Both the position numbers and the translations under genes were made by a program. A stretch of DNA of 40,078 bases from UBA1367 sp040268355 (GTDB lineage Bacteria > Actinomycetota > Coriobacteriia > Coriobacteriales > Atopobiaceae). The notes under the pieces are model-generated. The model made no database searches. It was not told where the DNA came from and saw only the letters and a program-made list of their open reading frames with translations. Positions 31,497 to 40,030 of this stretch are shown here, in pieces. The stretch's first letter is position 1; the number at the start of each line of letters is the position of its first letter. Location of the stretch: contig JAWRIT010000031.1 of the NCBI GenBank assembly GCA_040268355.1, positions 1-40,078 of the forward strand, given 5' to 3'.

Positions 31497-31516
31497 GAGC
31501 TTTAGGCGGTTTATCC

Positions 31517-32521
31517 ATGGCGGTGACCATCAAGCGCATAGCCCAGGAGCTCGGCATATCCGAGGCGAGCGTCTCGTTGGCGCTCAACCAGCGGCCCGGC
31601 GTGAGCGAGCGCACCCGCAGGCGCGTGCTGGCCTGCGCGCAGGCGCTGGGATACGACCTGAGGCGCCTGCGTGCCCCCAGCAGCGCCACGACCAAGACCG
31701 TGTGCCTCGTGCGCCGCTCACGCTCCGCGCTTCACGACGGGCCGTTCTTCGTGGGGGTCATCGAGGGCATGGGGCAGGAGCTGCGCGAACGGGGATACAC
31801 CCTCGTCGTCGAGACGATCGCCGCCGAGGACGAGCTCGCCTCCCAGCTCGCGCTCATCCAGAAGCGGCGCTACGCCGGGATCCTGCTCATGGCGACCGAC
31901 CTGGACGAGGCCACCGTGTCGGCCTTCGAGCGGCTGCGGATCCCCCTGGTGCTGGTGGACTCGTTCTTTGCCGGCGCACGTTCGGACTGCGTCACCATCA
32001 ACAACCGCCAAGGGGCCCTGCTCGCGGCCGAAGCGCTGCTGGCCGAGGGGCGTGGATACCCGGGGCACCTGTCCTGCCGGCTGCCTCTGCGCAACTTCGA
32101 CGAGCGCAGGGAGGGCTTTCTGGGCGCGATGCACACGCGGGGGCTCTCGCCGTCACTCGCGCAGACGCACCGTCTCGCCTTCGACGTCGAGGGCGCCGAG
32201 CAGGAGTTCTCGCAGGCGCTGGAGGCGGGGCTCCACGTGGTCCACGGGTACTTCGCGGACTGCGACCAGATCGCCCTCGGCGCGGTGAGGGCGCTCGTGG
32301 CGCATGGATACCGCGTGCCCGAGGACGTCTCGGTGATCGGGTTCGACGACATCGAGCTGGCCCGGCTGACGGATCCGACGCTCAGCACGGTCCATGTGCC
32401 CAAGCACTTCCTGGGACGCAGGGCCGTGGAGGCGCTGTTCGGTGCCATGGGTCCAGGCGAGCAGCTCCCCGTGCGCATCGAGGTGGGCGTCAGCCTCATT
32501 CGGCGCGGCTCCACGCTCTAG
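31517..32521 (+). CDS. LacI-family transcriptional regulator 1
   Basis: The ATG at 31517 has only a weak upstream AGGCGG. The 334-residue protein has the LacI helix-turn-helix and hinge ('TIKRIAQELGISEASVSLALNQRPGVSERTRRRVLACAQALGYD' spans residues 4-47) and a periplasmic-binding-protein-like sugar domain ending in 'VPEDVSVIGFDDIELARLTDPTLSTVHVP'. It is divergent from the PTS-rhamnosidase operon with operator-like palindromes in between, so it probably controls that operon. The sugar domain is similar to that of the second LacI protein, 'RNFDERREGF' against 'RNFRERNDGY', indicating a paralogous pair. The effector is unknown. Confidence 0.93.
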   Translation: MAVTIKRIAQELGISEASVSLALNQRPGVSERTRRRVLACAQALGYDLRRLRAPSSATTKTVCLVRRSRSALHDGPFFVGVIEGMGQELRERGYTLVVETIAAEDELASQLALIQKRRYAGILLMATDLDEATVSAFERLRIPLVLVDSFFAGARSDCVTINNRQGALLAAEALLAEGRGYPGHLSCRLPLRNFDERREGFLGAMHTRGLSPSLAQTHRLAFDVEGAEQEFSQALEAGLHVVHGYFADCDQIALGAVRALVAHGYRVPEDVSVIGFDDIELARLTDPTLSTVHVPKHFLGRRAVEALFGAMGPGEQLPVRIEVGVSLIRRGSTL

Positions 32522-32585
32522 TCGAGCGCCCGCTCGCCATAAGGCGCCACCTGCCCGGACGCCCCTCGTGCCTCGGCCGCCTGTC

Positions 32586-33620
32586 TCACGCGCCGCGCTC
32601 CCGTGGCGCGGCGATGCTGTCGCGCAGCACGACCTCGGGCATCACCGTGAGCCGTATGTGCTCGCGATGCCCGTGGCGGATGAGGTCGACGAGCCGCCTG
32701 ACGGCAAGCGCCCCCATGCGCTCCTTCGACACGCACATGGTGGAGAGGTGCGGCTGAACCAAGGTGCACAGCGGCGTGTCGTCAAAGCCGATGATCGAGA
32801 CGTCCTCGGGCACGCGGTAGCCGGCCTCTTGCAGCGCCTGCAGCGCGCCGGCGGCAAGGAGGTCGTTGTCGGCGAAGTAGGCGGTGTGGGGCCGGTTGCC
32901 CGCGGCGAGCCAGGCGGCCATGTCGGCGCGGGCCTCGTCCACCGAGGGACCGAGCTCCACCGTGTAGGCCGCAGGGTCGAAGGTCGATCCCTTCAGCTGC
33001 GTCATCGCCACCTGGTAGCCGTCGTTGCGCTCGCGGAAGTTGCGAATGGGCACCTTGCAGCGCAGGTGGCCGATCTCGCTGTGCCCGGCCTTGGTGAGCT
33101 GCCGCATCGCCATCCAGGTGGCGCACTGGTTGTCGATCACCACCGAGTCGATCATGACCCCCGGATACCATGAGTCGAGCAGCACGATGGGGACGTCCAG
33201 ATCGCGAAAGTGCCGCAGGGCGGCGGGGTCCATCTCGGTGCAGAGCAAGATGATGCCCGCGCACTTGGTCGATCGCATGCTCCGCAGCTGCTTCGAGGGG
33301 CTCTGCGCGGCAAAGAAGTAGGAGAGCGCCAGACGGTGGAAGCCCTGGGCGTAGGTCTCGTCGGTGATGCCTTGCGTCAGCTCCTTGAAGAAGGCGGTCT
33401 CGCCCACCACGCGTCCGTGCTTCTCGTAGATGACCAGGTGGAGCGTGCTGGTGCGTGCCGGCGCGTCGGAGCCTCGGTAGACGAAGCCGAGCTCTCGTGC
33501 CACCTCGTGCACGCGCCGCCGCGTCGCGTCCCCCACGCCCCGCTTGTTGCGAAACACCAGGCTCACGGTGGCGGGCGAGACGCCCGCCGCGCGAGCGACG
33601 TCCCGTGCGGTAACGGCCAT
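32586..33620 (-). CDS. LacI-family transcriptional regulator 2
   Basis: The ATG at 33620 has GGGGGA seven bases upstream; a longer frame to 33653 has no ribosome site. The 344-residue protein has an N-terminal helix-turn-helix ('TARDVARAAGVSPATVSLVF') and a full sugar-binding domain with 'YRVPEDVSIIGFDDTPLCTLVQP'. It converges with LacI 1 and is divergent from the isomerase-transketolase-kinase operon, with TTTACTAAA palindromes in the shared intergenic region, so it likely represses that operon and itself. The two regulators may respond to the intact glycoside and to its free sugar respectively; that split is inference. Confidence 0.93.
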   Translation of the reverse strand: MAVTARDVARAAGVSPATVSLVFRNKRGVGDATRRRVHEVARELGFVYRGSDAPARTSTLHLVIYEKHGRVVGETAFFKELTQGITDETYAQGFHRLALSYFFAAQSPSKQLRSMRSTKCAGIILLCTEMDPAALRHFRDLDVPIVLLDSWYPGVMIDSVVIDNQCATWMAMRQLTKAGHSEIGHLRCKVPIRNFRERNDGYQVAMTQLKGSTFDPAAYTVELGPSVDEARADMAAWLAAGNRPHTAYFADNDLLAAGALQALQEAGYRVPEDVSIIGFDDTPLCTLVQPHLSTMCVSKERMGALAVRRLVDLIRHGHREHIRLTVMPEVVLRDSIAAPRERGA

Positions 33621-33632
33621 GCTGTGTCCCCC

Positions 33633-33674
33633 TACTAAATTCGAGCAACTCAATCACTTGACGGTTTACTAAAT
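33633..33674. promoter_or_regulatory. Operator-like sites and -35 box in the LacI2-isomerase intergenic region
   Basis: TTTACTAAAT at 33665-33674 repeats the motif found in front of the PTS operon, and a partial copy TACTAAAT lies at 33633-33640, 13 bases before the LacI 2 start. TTGACG at 33658-33663 is a good -35 for the rightward operon with the palindrome directly after it, a classic repression position. A matching -10 box is not obvious. Confidence 0.45.
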
Positions 33675-33774
33675 ATTCTGCACGACCAACGGCGAGATGC
33701 CAGCTGCTTACCTTGAAGTATCGGCCAGGTGGCATCGTTGGGTCTGTGCGTGGCACAGGGAGAGGTGGCGTCAT

Positions 33775-35190
33775 ATGGCATCGATCAGGCTGGGGTACGC
33801 TCCGACACGGAGAAGCATCTTCTCTGCGCCCGACGCGCGCAAGTACCGGGACATCATCGCGGCGCGTCTGCGCGAGCTCGGCGTCGAGTTCGTGGACATC
33901 GACGACATCAACGACGAGGGGCTGCTCTTTGACGAGACGGACCGTCTGCGTGTCCTGGAGAAGTTCCGGGACGCCCAGGTGGACGGCCTCTTTCTCCCCC
34001 ATTGCAACTTCGGCACCGAGTTCATCTGCGCGCGGCTGGCCAAGGACCTGGGCGTTCCCGTGCTGCTGTGGGGGCCGCTCGACGAGCGCCCCGAGCCGGA
34101 CGGCACGCGCCTGCGCGACACGCAGTGCGGCCTGTTCGCGACTGGCAAGGTCCTGCGGCGCTTCCAGGTCCCCTTCACCTATATGACGAACTGCCGCGTG
34201 GACGATCCCGTCTTCGAACGCGGCGTGCACGACTTCATGGCCGTGTGCAACGTGGTCAAGGTCTTTCGCGCCACGCGCATCCTGCAGATAGGGCCACGCC
34301 CCTACGAGTTCTACTCCACCATGTGCAACGAGGGCGAGCTGCTCGAGCGCTTCAACATCGAGTGCGTGCCCGTGCCTCTCCCCGAGCTGACGCGCACCGT
34401 CGAGGCAGTCAAGGTCGAGGACGTCGGAGACGGCAGCTCCGACATCGAGGCGCAGCTCGCCTGGATCGCGGAGCGCTACGACATGGACTGCACGCGCGAG
34501 CAGGTGCGCACCGTGGCGGCCATGGCCGTCGCCATGCGCCGCATGCTCAAGCAATACCACTGCACGGCCGGCTGCATCCAGTGCTGGAACGAGCTGCAAC
34601 ACGAGCTGGGCATCATGCCCTGCGCCGCCAACTCCATCCTCAACGAGGAGGGCACGCCCATCACCTGCGAGACCGACGTCCACGGCGCCATCACCTCGCT
34701 CATGGCCGAGGCGGCCACCTTGGGCGAGCGGCGCAGCTTCTTCGCCGACTGGACCATCCGGCACCCGGACGTAGAGAACGGCGAGCTGCTGCAGCACTGC
34801 GGACCGTGGCCCTGCTCGGTGGCGTGCGAGCGCCCCCGGATCACCGTGCCGCTCGCCTTCGACGACAACGGGGCCGTGACGGCCGAGGCCAAGCACGGCG
34901 AGGTGACGCTCTGCCGCTTCGACGGCGACAACGGCGCATACTCGCTGCTTTTGGGCAACGCGCGCGGCATCGACGGTCCCAAGGGCATGGGCACCTACCT
35001 GTGGGTCGAGGTCGACAACATCAAGCGGCTCGAGGCCAAGGTCGTGGAGGGCCCCTACATCCACCACTGCACCGGCATCCACGCCAATGTGGTCCCCGTC
35101 CTCTTCGAGGCGTGCAAGTACCTGGGCATCGAGCCCGACCTGTACGATCCCGTCGAGGAGGACGTCAAGGCCTACCTGAGGGGGGAATAG
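33775..35190 (+). CDS. L-fucose/L-arabinose isomerase family protein
   Basis: The ATG at 33775 has GGGAGAGG upstream. The 471-residue product is a COG2407-type aldose-ketose isomerase: an N-terminal Rossmann-like domain ('VDGLFLPHCNFGTEFICARLAKDLGVPVLLWGP', residues 66-98), a middle domain, and the metal-site region 'CIQCWNELQHELGIMPCAANSILNEEGTPITCETDVHGA' (about 265-303) with acidic metal ligands, then a C-terminal His-containing segment 'IHHCTGIHANVV'. It should interconvert an aldose and ketose with a divalent metal. It is the first of four tightly spaced genes; the next starts four bases after its stop. The substrate is not fixed by sequence: pentoses, 6-deoxyhexoses or D-apiose are candidates. 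Confidence 0.88.
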   Translation: MASIRLGYAPTRRSIFSAPDARKYRDIIAARLRELGVEFVDIDDINDEGLLFDETDRLRVLEKFRDAQVDGLFLPHCNFGTEFICARLAKDLGVPVLLWGPLDERPEPDGTRLRDTQCGLFATGKVLRRFQVPFTYMTNCRVDDPVFERGVHDFMAVCNVVKVFRATRILQIGPRPYEFYSTMCNEGELLERFNIECVPVPLPELTRTVEAVKVEDVGDGSSDIEAQLAWIAERYDMDCTREQVRTVAAMAVAMRRMLKQYHCTAGCIQCWNELQHELGIMPCAANSILNEEGTPITCETDVHGAITSLMAEAATLGERRSFFADWTIRHPDVENGELLQHCGPWPCSVACERPRITVPLAFDDNGAVTAEAKHGEVTLCRFDGDNGAYSLLLGNARGIDGPKGMGTYLWVEVDNIKRLEAKVVEGPYIHHCTGIHANVVPVLFEACKYLGIEPDLYDPVEEDVKAYLRGE

Positions 35191-35194
35191 GCGC

Positions 35195-36034
35195 ATGGCA
35201 TCCATACGCGAGCTGGAGGCGCTTCGCTGGAAGCTGCGCCAGGACGTCCTCGACATCATCATGGCCGGAGGTGGGGGCCACATCGGCGGCGACATGAGCG
35301 TGATCGACGCACTCATGGTGCTCTACCTGAACCACTTGCGCATCGAGGCGACGTGCGCGGACGACCCGGACCGCGACCGCTTCCTGCTCTCCAAGGGCCA
35401 TGCCATGGAGGCCTACTACGCGGTCCTCTGCGAGCGGGGCTTCCTTGACCTCGATGACGTGAAGGCGCGCTTCAACGCGTTTCGCTCCCCCTACATCGGG
35501 CACCCCAACAACCAGCTGCCAGGCATCGAGATGAACTCCGGGTCGCTCGGACACGGGCTGCCCGTGGGCGTGGGCATGGCCCTGGCCGCACGCATGGACG
35601 GACGCGCGTACCGCAGCTACGTGTTCATGGGCGACGGCGAGCTGGCAGAGGGGTCGGTGTGGGAGGCCGCGATGGCCGCGAGCACCTATGGCCTGGACAA
35701 CCTGTGCGCGCTCGTCGACCGCAATCGCCTGCAGATCAGCGGGGACACGGAGGACGTGATGGCGCAGGACGACCAGCGTCAGCGCTGGGAGGCCTTCGGC
35801 TGGAACGTGCTCTGCGTGGACGGCCACGACATCGCCGCGCTCGACGACGCCTTTGAGCGCGCCGGACGCGCCAAGGGCAAACCGACCGTGATCGTGGCGA
35901 ACACCATCAAGGGCTACGGCAGCCCCGTGATGGAAAACAAGGCCTCGTGGCATCACCATCTGCCCAACGAGGCGGAGTGCGCGCGAATCACGGCGGACTT
36001 CACGGCCCGCAGAAAGGAGGCCTGCGATGCCTAA
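35195..36034 (+). CDS. Transketolase-like protein, N-terminal (TPP-binding) subunit
   Basis: The ATG at 35195 lies after GGGGGAATAG at the end of the isomerase gene. The 279-residue protein equals the first domain of transketolase: 'GHIGGDMSVIDAL' near residue 28, 'LLSKGHAMEAYYA', the thiamine diphosphate motif 'MGDGELAEGSVWEAAMAAS...NLCALVDRNRLQISG' (about 148-187) with GDG and the Asn, and 'VIVANTIKGYGSP'. It works with the next gene's product, which provides the partner domain. Dedicated split transketolases of this kind are known in special sugar routes such as D-apulose-4-phosphate cleavage and the sulfofructose pathway, besides the general pentose phosphate pathway. Confidence 0.93.
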   Translation: MASIRELEALRWKLRQDVLDIIMAGGGGHIGGDMSVIDALMVLYLNHLRIEATCADDPDRDRFLLSKGHAMEAYYAVLCERGFLDLDDVKARFNAFRSPYIGHPNNQLPGIEMNSGSLGHGLPVGVGMALAARMDGRAYRSYVFMGDGELAEGSVWEAAMAASTYGLDNLCALVDRNRLQISGDTEDVMAQDDQRQRWEAFGWNVLCVDGHDIAALDDAFERAGRAKGKPTVIVANTIKGYGSPVMENKASWHHHLPNEAECARITADFTARRKEACDA

Positions 36035-36974
36035 GGCAAACAAGCAGGCGATCTGCGAGGTGCTCATGCGGCGCGCGAAGGACGACCGCGACATCGTGGT
36101 GCTCTGCTCCGACTCGCGTGGCTCCGCGTCGATGACGCCCTTCTTCGACGCCTTCCCCAAGCAGGCCGTGGAGGTGGGCATCGCCGAGCAGGACCTGGTG
36201 GGCATCGCCGCCGGCCTGGCCTCGTGCGGCAAGAAGGCGGTCGTGGCGAGTCCCGCCTGCTTTCTCACCACGCGAAGCTACGAGCAGTGCAAGGTCGACT
36301 GCGCCTACTCGCGCACGAACGTCAAGCTGGTGGGGATCTCGGGAGGGGTGAGCTACGGCCAGCTGGGCATGAGCCACCACTCCGCCCAGGACATCGCCGC
36401 CATGGCGGCGATCCCCACCATGCGGGTGTATCTGCCGAGCGACTGGCGGCAGACGGCCAAGCTCATGGACGCGCTGCTTGACGACGACCAGCCCGCATAC
36501 GTCCGCGTGGGCCGCAACGCCGTGGCCGACATCTATCGCGACGACGACCGCCCCTTCCAGATGGACCATGCCACCTGGCTCGCAGAGGGCGCCGACCTGG
36601 CGATCGTCGCCGCCGGCGAGCTCGTGCGGCCGGCGCTCGACGCGACGCGGGCGCTCCAGGCCGAGGGCGTGGGCGTCACCCTGCTCGACATGTACTGCGT
36701 GAAGCCGCTCGACGAGGGGGCCCTGGTCCGCGCGGCACAGGGCGCCCGCGCCGTGCTGACGGTCGAGGAGCACAGCCCCTTTGGCGGCCTGGGCTCGATG
36801 GTGGCGCAGGTGCTCGGCGAGCGGTGCCCGCGACCGCTGCACCAGCTCACGCTTCCCGACGCACCGGTGGTCACCGGCACGTCGGCCGAGGTCTTCGCGC
36901 ACTACGGGCTGGATGCGGCGGGCATCGCCCAGAGCGCCCGCGCGCTGCTCGAACGTGCGCAGGGAGGGAGCTAG
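36027..36974 (+). CDS. Transketolase-like protein, C-terminal (pyrimidine-binding) subunit
   Basis: The ATG at 36027 overlaps the previous gene by eight bases and has AAGGAGG inside it, so both subunits are made together. The 315-residue protein joins the PYR domain, with the catalytic Glu in 'VGIAEQDLVGIAAGLA', and the C-terminal domain ('LVTVEEHSPFGGLGSMVAQVL'-like segment at about 249-270 in the form 'TVEEHSPFGGLGSMVA'). A two-carbon ketol unit would be moved from a ketose phosphate to an aldose phosphate. The kinase gene two bases downstream indicates that the donor is a phosphorylated ketose made by the operon itself. Confidence 0.93.
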   Translation: MPKANKQAICEVLMRRAKDDRDIVVLCSDSRGSASMTPFFDAFPKQAVEVGIAEQDLVGIAAGLASCGKKAVVASPACFLTTRSYEQCKVDCAYSRTNVKLVGISGGVSYGQLGMSHHSAQDIAAMAAIPTMRVYLPSDWRQTAKLMDALLDDDQPAYVRVGRNAVADIYRDDDRPFQMDHATWLAEGADLAIVAAGELVRPALDATRALQAEGVGVTLLDMYCVKPLDEGALVRAAQGARAVLTVEEHSPFGGLGSMVAQVLGERCPRPLHQLTLPDAPVVTGTSAEVFAHYGLDAAGIAQSARALLERAQGGS

Positions 36975-36976
36975 CC

Positions 36977-38473
36977 ATGGTCCGTGACCACGTCATCGCC
37001 ATCGACCAGTCGACACAGGGGACCAAGGCCGTGCTCTTCGCGCCAGACGGTCGGCTGGTCGCCAAGGTCGCGCGACCGCACGCGCAGATCGTGCACGACA
37101 ATGGCTTTGTCGAGCACGACCCGCTGGAGATCGCCGCCAACGTGGAGCTGGCCTGCCGCGAGCTGCTCGACGCGAGCGGGATCGAGCCGCAGCGTATCGC
37201 CTGCCTCGGCATATCCAACCAGCGCGAGACCTGCCTCGCCTGGGACCGCGCAAGCGGCGCGCCCCTCTACCATGCCATCGTGTGGCAGTGCTCGCGGGCC
37301 AAGAACCTCTGCGCGCAGATCGCGGCAGAGCGCGCGCAAGCCGCCGAGCTCGTGGAGCGCCTGAGCGGCATGCGCCTCTCGCCCTACTTCTCGGCGGGAA
37401 AGATCGCGTGGCTGTTGCGCAACGTGCCTGCGGTGCAGGAGGCGGCTCGGGCGGGGACGCTGGCGGTGGGAACCATCGACAGCTGGGTCCTCTGGCGCCT
37501 CACGCAGGGACGCGTCTTTGCCACCGAACCCTCGAACGCCTGCCGGACGCAGCTCTTCGACATATCCCGTCTCTCGTGGAGCGACGAGCTCTGCGAGCTG
37601 TTCGGCGTGCCACTCGAGGCGCTCCCCACGGTGCGCCCGTCCGATTCGGTGTTCGGCTCCACCACGGTCGGCGGGCTCTTTGCCGAGCCCATTCCCATCT
37701 GCGGCATGCTGGGAGACAGCCAGGCCGCGCTCATGGGCCAGGGCTGCCGGGAGCCGGGGCAGGTCAAGGCCACCTACGGCACCGGCTCGTCGGTGATGAT
37801 GCAGCTGGGCGACAGCCTGAGGCGCAGCGCCCATGGCCTGGTGACCAGCGTCGCCTGGGAGATGGACGGACAGCGCTGCTACGTGCTCGAGGGCAACCTC
37901 AACTACACGGGCGCCGTCGTGTCGTGGATGCACGAGGAGGCGCGCCTCATCATGGATCCGGCCGATGCCGAGGTGTGCGCCCGCCGCGCCAATCCCGCCG
38001 ACCGCGCCTACTTCGTGCCCGCGTTCACGGGCCTGGGCGCGCCGTGGTGGGACGACGAGGCCACCGGGCTCTTGACGGGCGTCACGCGCACCACCGGCCA
38101 CGACGAGATCGTGAAGGCGTGCCTCGAGTGCATCGCCTATCAGATTGGCGACGTCGTGGACCTCATGGGCAAAGACGCCGGCTTTGCGGCTGAGGAGCTG
38201 CGGGTGGACGGAGGCCCCACGGCGAACGGCTACCTCATGCAGTTCCAGAGCGACGTGTGCGGCGTGCGCGTGGACGTCTCCAGCGTCGCCGAGCTCTCGG
38301 CGGCAGGAGTCGCCTTCGTGGCGGGGCACACGGCTGGAATCTTTGATCACAACGTGATCTTTGATCAGATCCGCCGCACCGCCTTCGACCCCATGAAGGA
38401 TGCGGCGTGGCGCACTCGCAAGGTCGCCGGGTGGCATGCGGCGCTCAAGCAGGCCATGACGCACGACCGCTAG
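36977..38473 (+). CDS. FGGY-family carbohydrate kinase, glycerol-kinase-like with altered substrate pocket
   Basis: The ATG at 36977 lies two bases after the transketolase stop, with GGGAGGGAG upstream. The 498-residue protein aligns along its length with glycerol kinase: 'AIDQSTQGTKAVLF' (9-21), Arg83-Glu84 in 'NQRET', Trp103 in 'IVWQCSR', Tyr137 in 'SPYFSAGKIAWLL', Asp247 in 'GDSQAALMGQ' and 'FTGLGAPWWD'. The Phe of 'GTGCF' that packs on glycerol in the E. coli enzyme is Ser272 here, and Gln246 next to the catalytic Asp is Ser. The pocket is therefore probably wider, fitting a ketose rather than glycerol. Operon context suggests it phosphorylates the ketose made by the isomerase. Confidence 0.9.
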   Translation: MVRDHVIAIDQSTQGTKAVLFAPDGRLVAKVARPHAQIVHDNGFVEHDPLEIAANVELACRELLDASGIEPQRIACLGISNQRETCLAWDRASGAPLYHAIVWQCSRAKNLCAQIAAERAQAAELVERLSGMRLSPYFSAGKIAWLLRNVPAVQEAARAGTLAVGTIDSWVLWRLTQGRVFATEPSNACRTQLFDISRLSWSDELCELFGVPLEALPTVRPSDSVFGSTTVGGLFAEPIPICGMLGDSQAALMGQGCREPGQVKATYGTGSSVMMQLGDSLRRSAHGLVTSVAWEMDGQRCYVLEGNLNYTGAVVSWMHEEARLIMDPADAEVCARRANPADRAYFVPAFTGLGAPWWDDEATGLLTGVTRTTGHDEIVKACLECIAYQIGDVVDLMGKDAGFAAEELRVDGGPTANGYLMQFQSDVCGVRVDVSSVAELSAAGVAFVAGHTAGIFDHNVIFDQIRRTAFDPMKDAAWRTRKVAGWHAALKQAMTHDR

Positions 38474-38575
38474 CCGCCCCACCGACACAGGGGAAGAGGC
38501 ACTTGTGTGTCATTCCGCGCACGCGGACATGCGAGATTCTTTTATACAGAACCACGAATGACACATGGGGCGGCT
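38472..38575 (+). promoter_or_regulatory. Nested inverted repeats in the leader of the NCS2 permease
   Basis: Two exact 10-bp complementary pairs are nested: AGCCGCCCCA (38472-38481) with TGGGGCGGCT (38566-38575), and TGTGTCATTC (38506-38515) with GAATGACACA (38556-38565). The right arms are contiguous, the left arms are 24 bases apart. The inner loop contains an AT-rich TTTTATACA at about 38540-38548. The outer pair starts within the kinase stop codon region, so the element could end kinase transcription and regulate the permease. Confidence 0.6.
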
Positions 38576-38629
38576 CCTGCTACCATGGCGTACCGGTGTG
38601 CATCGGGCATGCCGGAAAGGAGAAGGCCC

Positions 38630-40030
38630 ATGGCCCCAACACATGCCAGCTACGGCTACCTACCCGAGGAGCGTCCTGAGACCGGAAAGCTCGTCCTCTA
38701 CGCGATCCAACAGGTGATCGTCATGTTCCCGGCGACCATCACCGTCGCGCTCATCACCGGGTTCCAGGTCTCCACGACCATCTTCGCATCGGGCCTCGCG
38801 ACCCTCTGCTTCATCCTCATCACCGGCAAGAAGATCCCGCTGTACTACGGCTCGAGCTTCGCCTACCTCTCCGCCGTGGCCAGCATGGCCGTGGCCGAGG
38901 GCACCCCGCAGCAGCTCGCCGCCTGGGACGCCACGGGGATCCTTCCCACCGAACTCATCTCCAAGGCGCAGTTCGGGATCATCATGAGCGGATTCGTGTC
39001 CATTGCCGCCGGCCTGCTCGTGCGCAAGTTCGGCAAGCAGACCGTCGAGCGGATCCTGCCGCCCTCCATCACCGGGCCCATCTCGATGATCATCGGCCTC
39101 ACGCTGGCGGGCAACGCCCTGGGCGATGCGATCGGGACCGGCGACGGCAGCGCGCTCTCTGGCGCGTGGTTGGTGGTGGCGCTCGTCACGATGCTCTCCA
39201 CCATCTTCTACTCCACCTACCTCACAGGCTTTCTGGGACAGATCCCCCTGCTTCTGGGTGCGGCCACGGGCAGCGTCGTCGCGGCGCTCTTCTACGCCAT
39301 CGGGGGCGCCGATCTCAACCTCTTCCGCACCATCGCAGACGAGTCGCTGGGCACGCTCGCGAGCTTCGGCCCCTTCGCCGTTCCGGCCTTCAGCCTGCCC
39401 ACCTTCTCGATGACGGCGCTCGTCGCCATCATGCCCATCGCCATCGCCACGATCCCCGAGTCCACCGCGCACATGTACCAGCTGGACATCTACGTGAACG
39501 ACGTCGCCCGGAAGAAGGGCACCAAGATGGGCTATCGCCTCATCGACCTGCTCGATCGCAACCTCATCGGCGACGGCCTGTGCGACATGGTCTCCGGCCT
39601 GGTGGGCGGCCCTGCGGGCACCAACTATGGCGAGAACATCTCGACCATGGCCATCACCAAGGTCTTCTCCGTGCCCGTGCTCGCCGTCGCCTCGGTCATC
39701 GCCATGGTCATCGCGTGTTTCACGCCCCTCATCAAGGTGATCTACGGCATCCCGCTGGCAGTCGTCGGCGGCCTGGAGGTGTACCTGTTCGGCGCGATCG
39801 CCGCACAGGGCGTGGCCATCATGATCGACAAGCAGGTCGACATGTTCTCGCCCAGAAACATCGCGGTCATCGCCGTCATCATGATCATCGGCCTCGGCGG
39901 ACAGTACCAGTTTGGCGGCAACATCCCCTTCTTTGGCATGAGCATCCCCTGCGTGGCCGGCGCCTCCATCTTCGGCATCCTGCTCAACGCCCTGCTCTCC
40001 CTTGGCGAGCGGCACTCGGAGCAGGCCTAG
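38630..40030 (+). CDS. NCS2-family uracil/xanthine permease
   Basis: The ATG at 38630 has AAAGGAG eight bases upstream; the frame is open to 38507 but that part lies inside the inverted-repeat leader. The 466-residue membrane protein has about 12-14 helices and NCS2/UraA features: 'QQVIVMFPATITVALITGF' near residue 25, 'YYGSSFAYLSAV' (the broken-helix region), 'ITGPISMIIGLTLAGNALG', 'IPESTAHMYQL' (Glu of the substrate site) and 'GLVGGPAGTNYGENISTMAITKV' (about 319-341, with the TNYGEN signature). The TNYGEN signature and length fit uracil or related pyrimidine uptake by proton symport better than urate. It is not obviously part of the sugar operon. Confidence 0.93.
   Translation: MAPTHASYGYLPEERPETGKLVLYAIQQVIVMFPATITVALITGFQVSTTIFASGLATLCFILITGKKIPLYYGSSFAYLSAVASMAVAEGTPQQLAAWDATGILPTELISKAQFGIIMSGFVSIAAGLLVRKFGKQTVERILPPSITGPISMIIGLTLAGNALGDAIGTGDGSALSGAWLVVALVTMLSTIFYSTYLTGFLGQIPLLLGAATGSVVAALFYAIGGADLNLFRTIADESLGTLASFGPFAVPAFSLPTFSMTALVAIMPIAIATIPESTAHMYQLDIYVNDVARKKGTKMGYRLIDLLDRNLIGDGLCDMVSGLVGGPAGTNYGENISTMAITKVFSVPVLAVASVIAMVIACFTPLIKVIYGIPLAVVGGLEVYLFGAIAAQGVAIMIDKQVDMFSPRNIAVIAVIMIIGLGGQYQFGGNIPFFGMSIPCVAGASIFGILLNALLSLGERHSEQA

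Noticed and set aside
32782..35316. 844-codon minus-strand frame spanning LacI 2 and the isomerase gene
   Set aside because: Covers a well-marked divergent promoter region and two real genes; translation is low-complexity Arg/Ala/Gly/His.
35195..36974. Sulfofructose transketolase (sulfo-TK) pathway
   Set aside because: That route has split transketolase subunits too, but it acts on unphosphorylated sulfofructose and comes with sulfolactaldehyde and sulfonate export genes. Here a sugar kinase is present and those genes are not.
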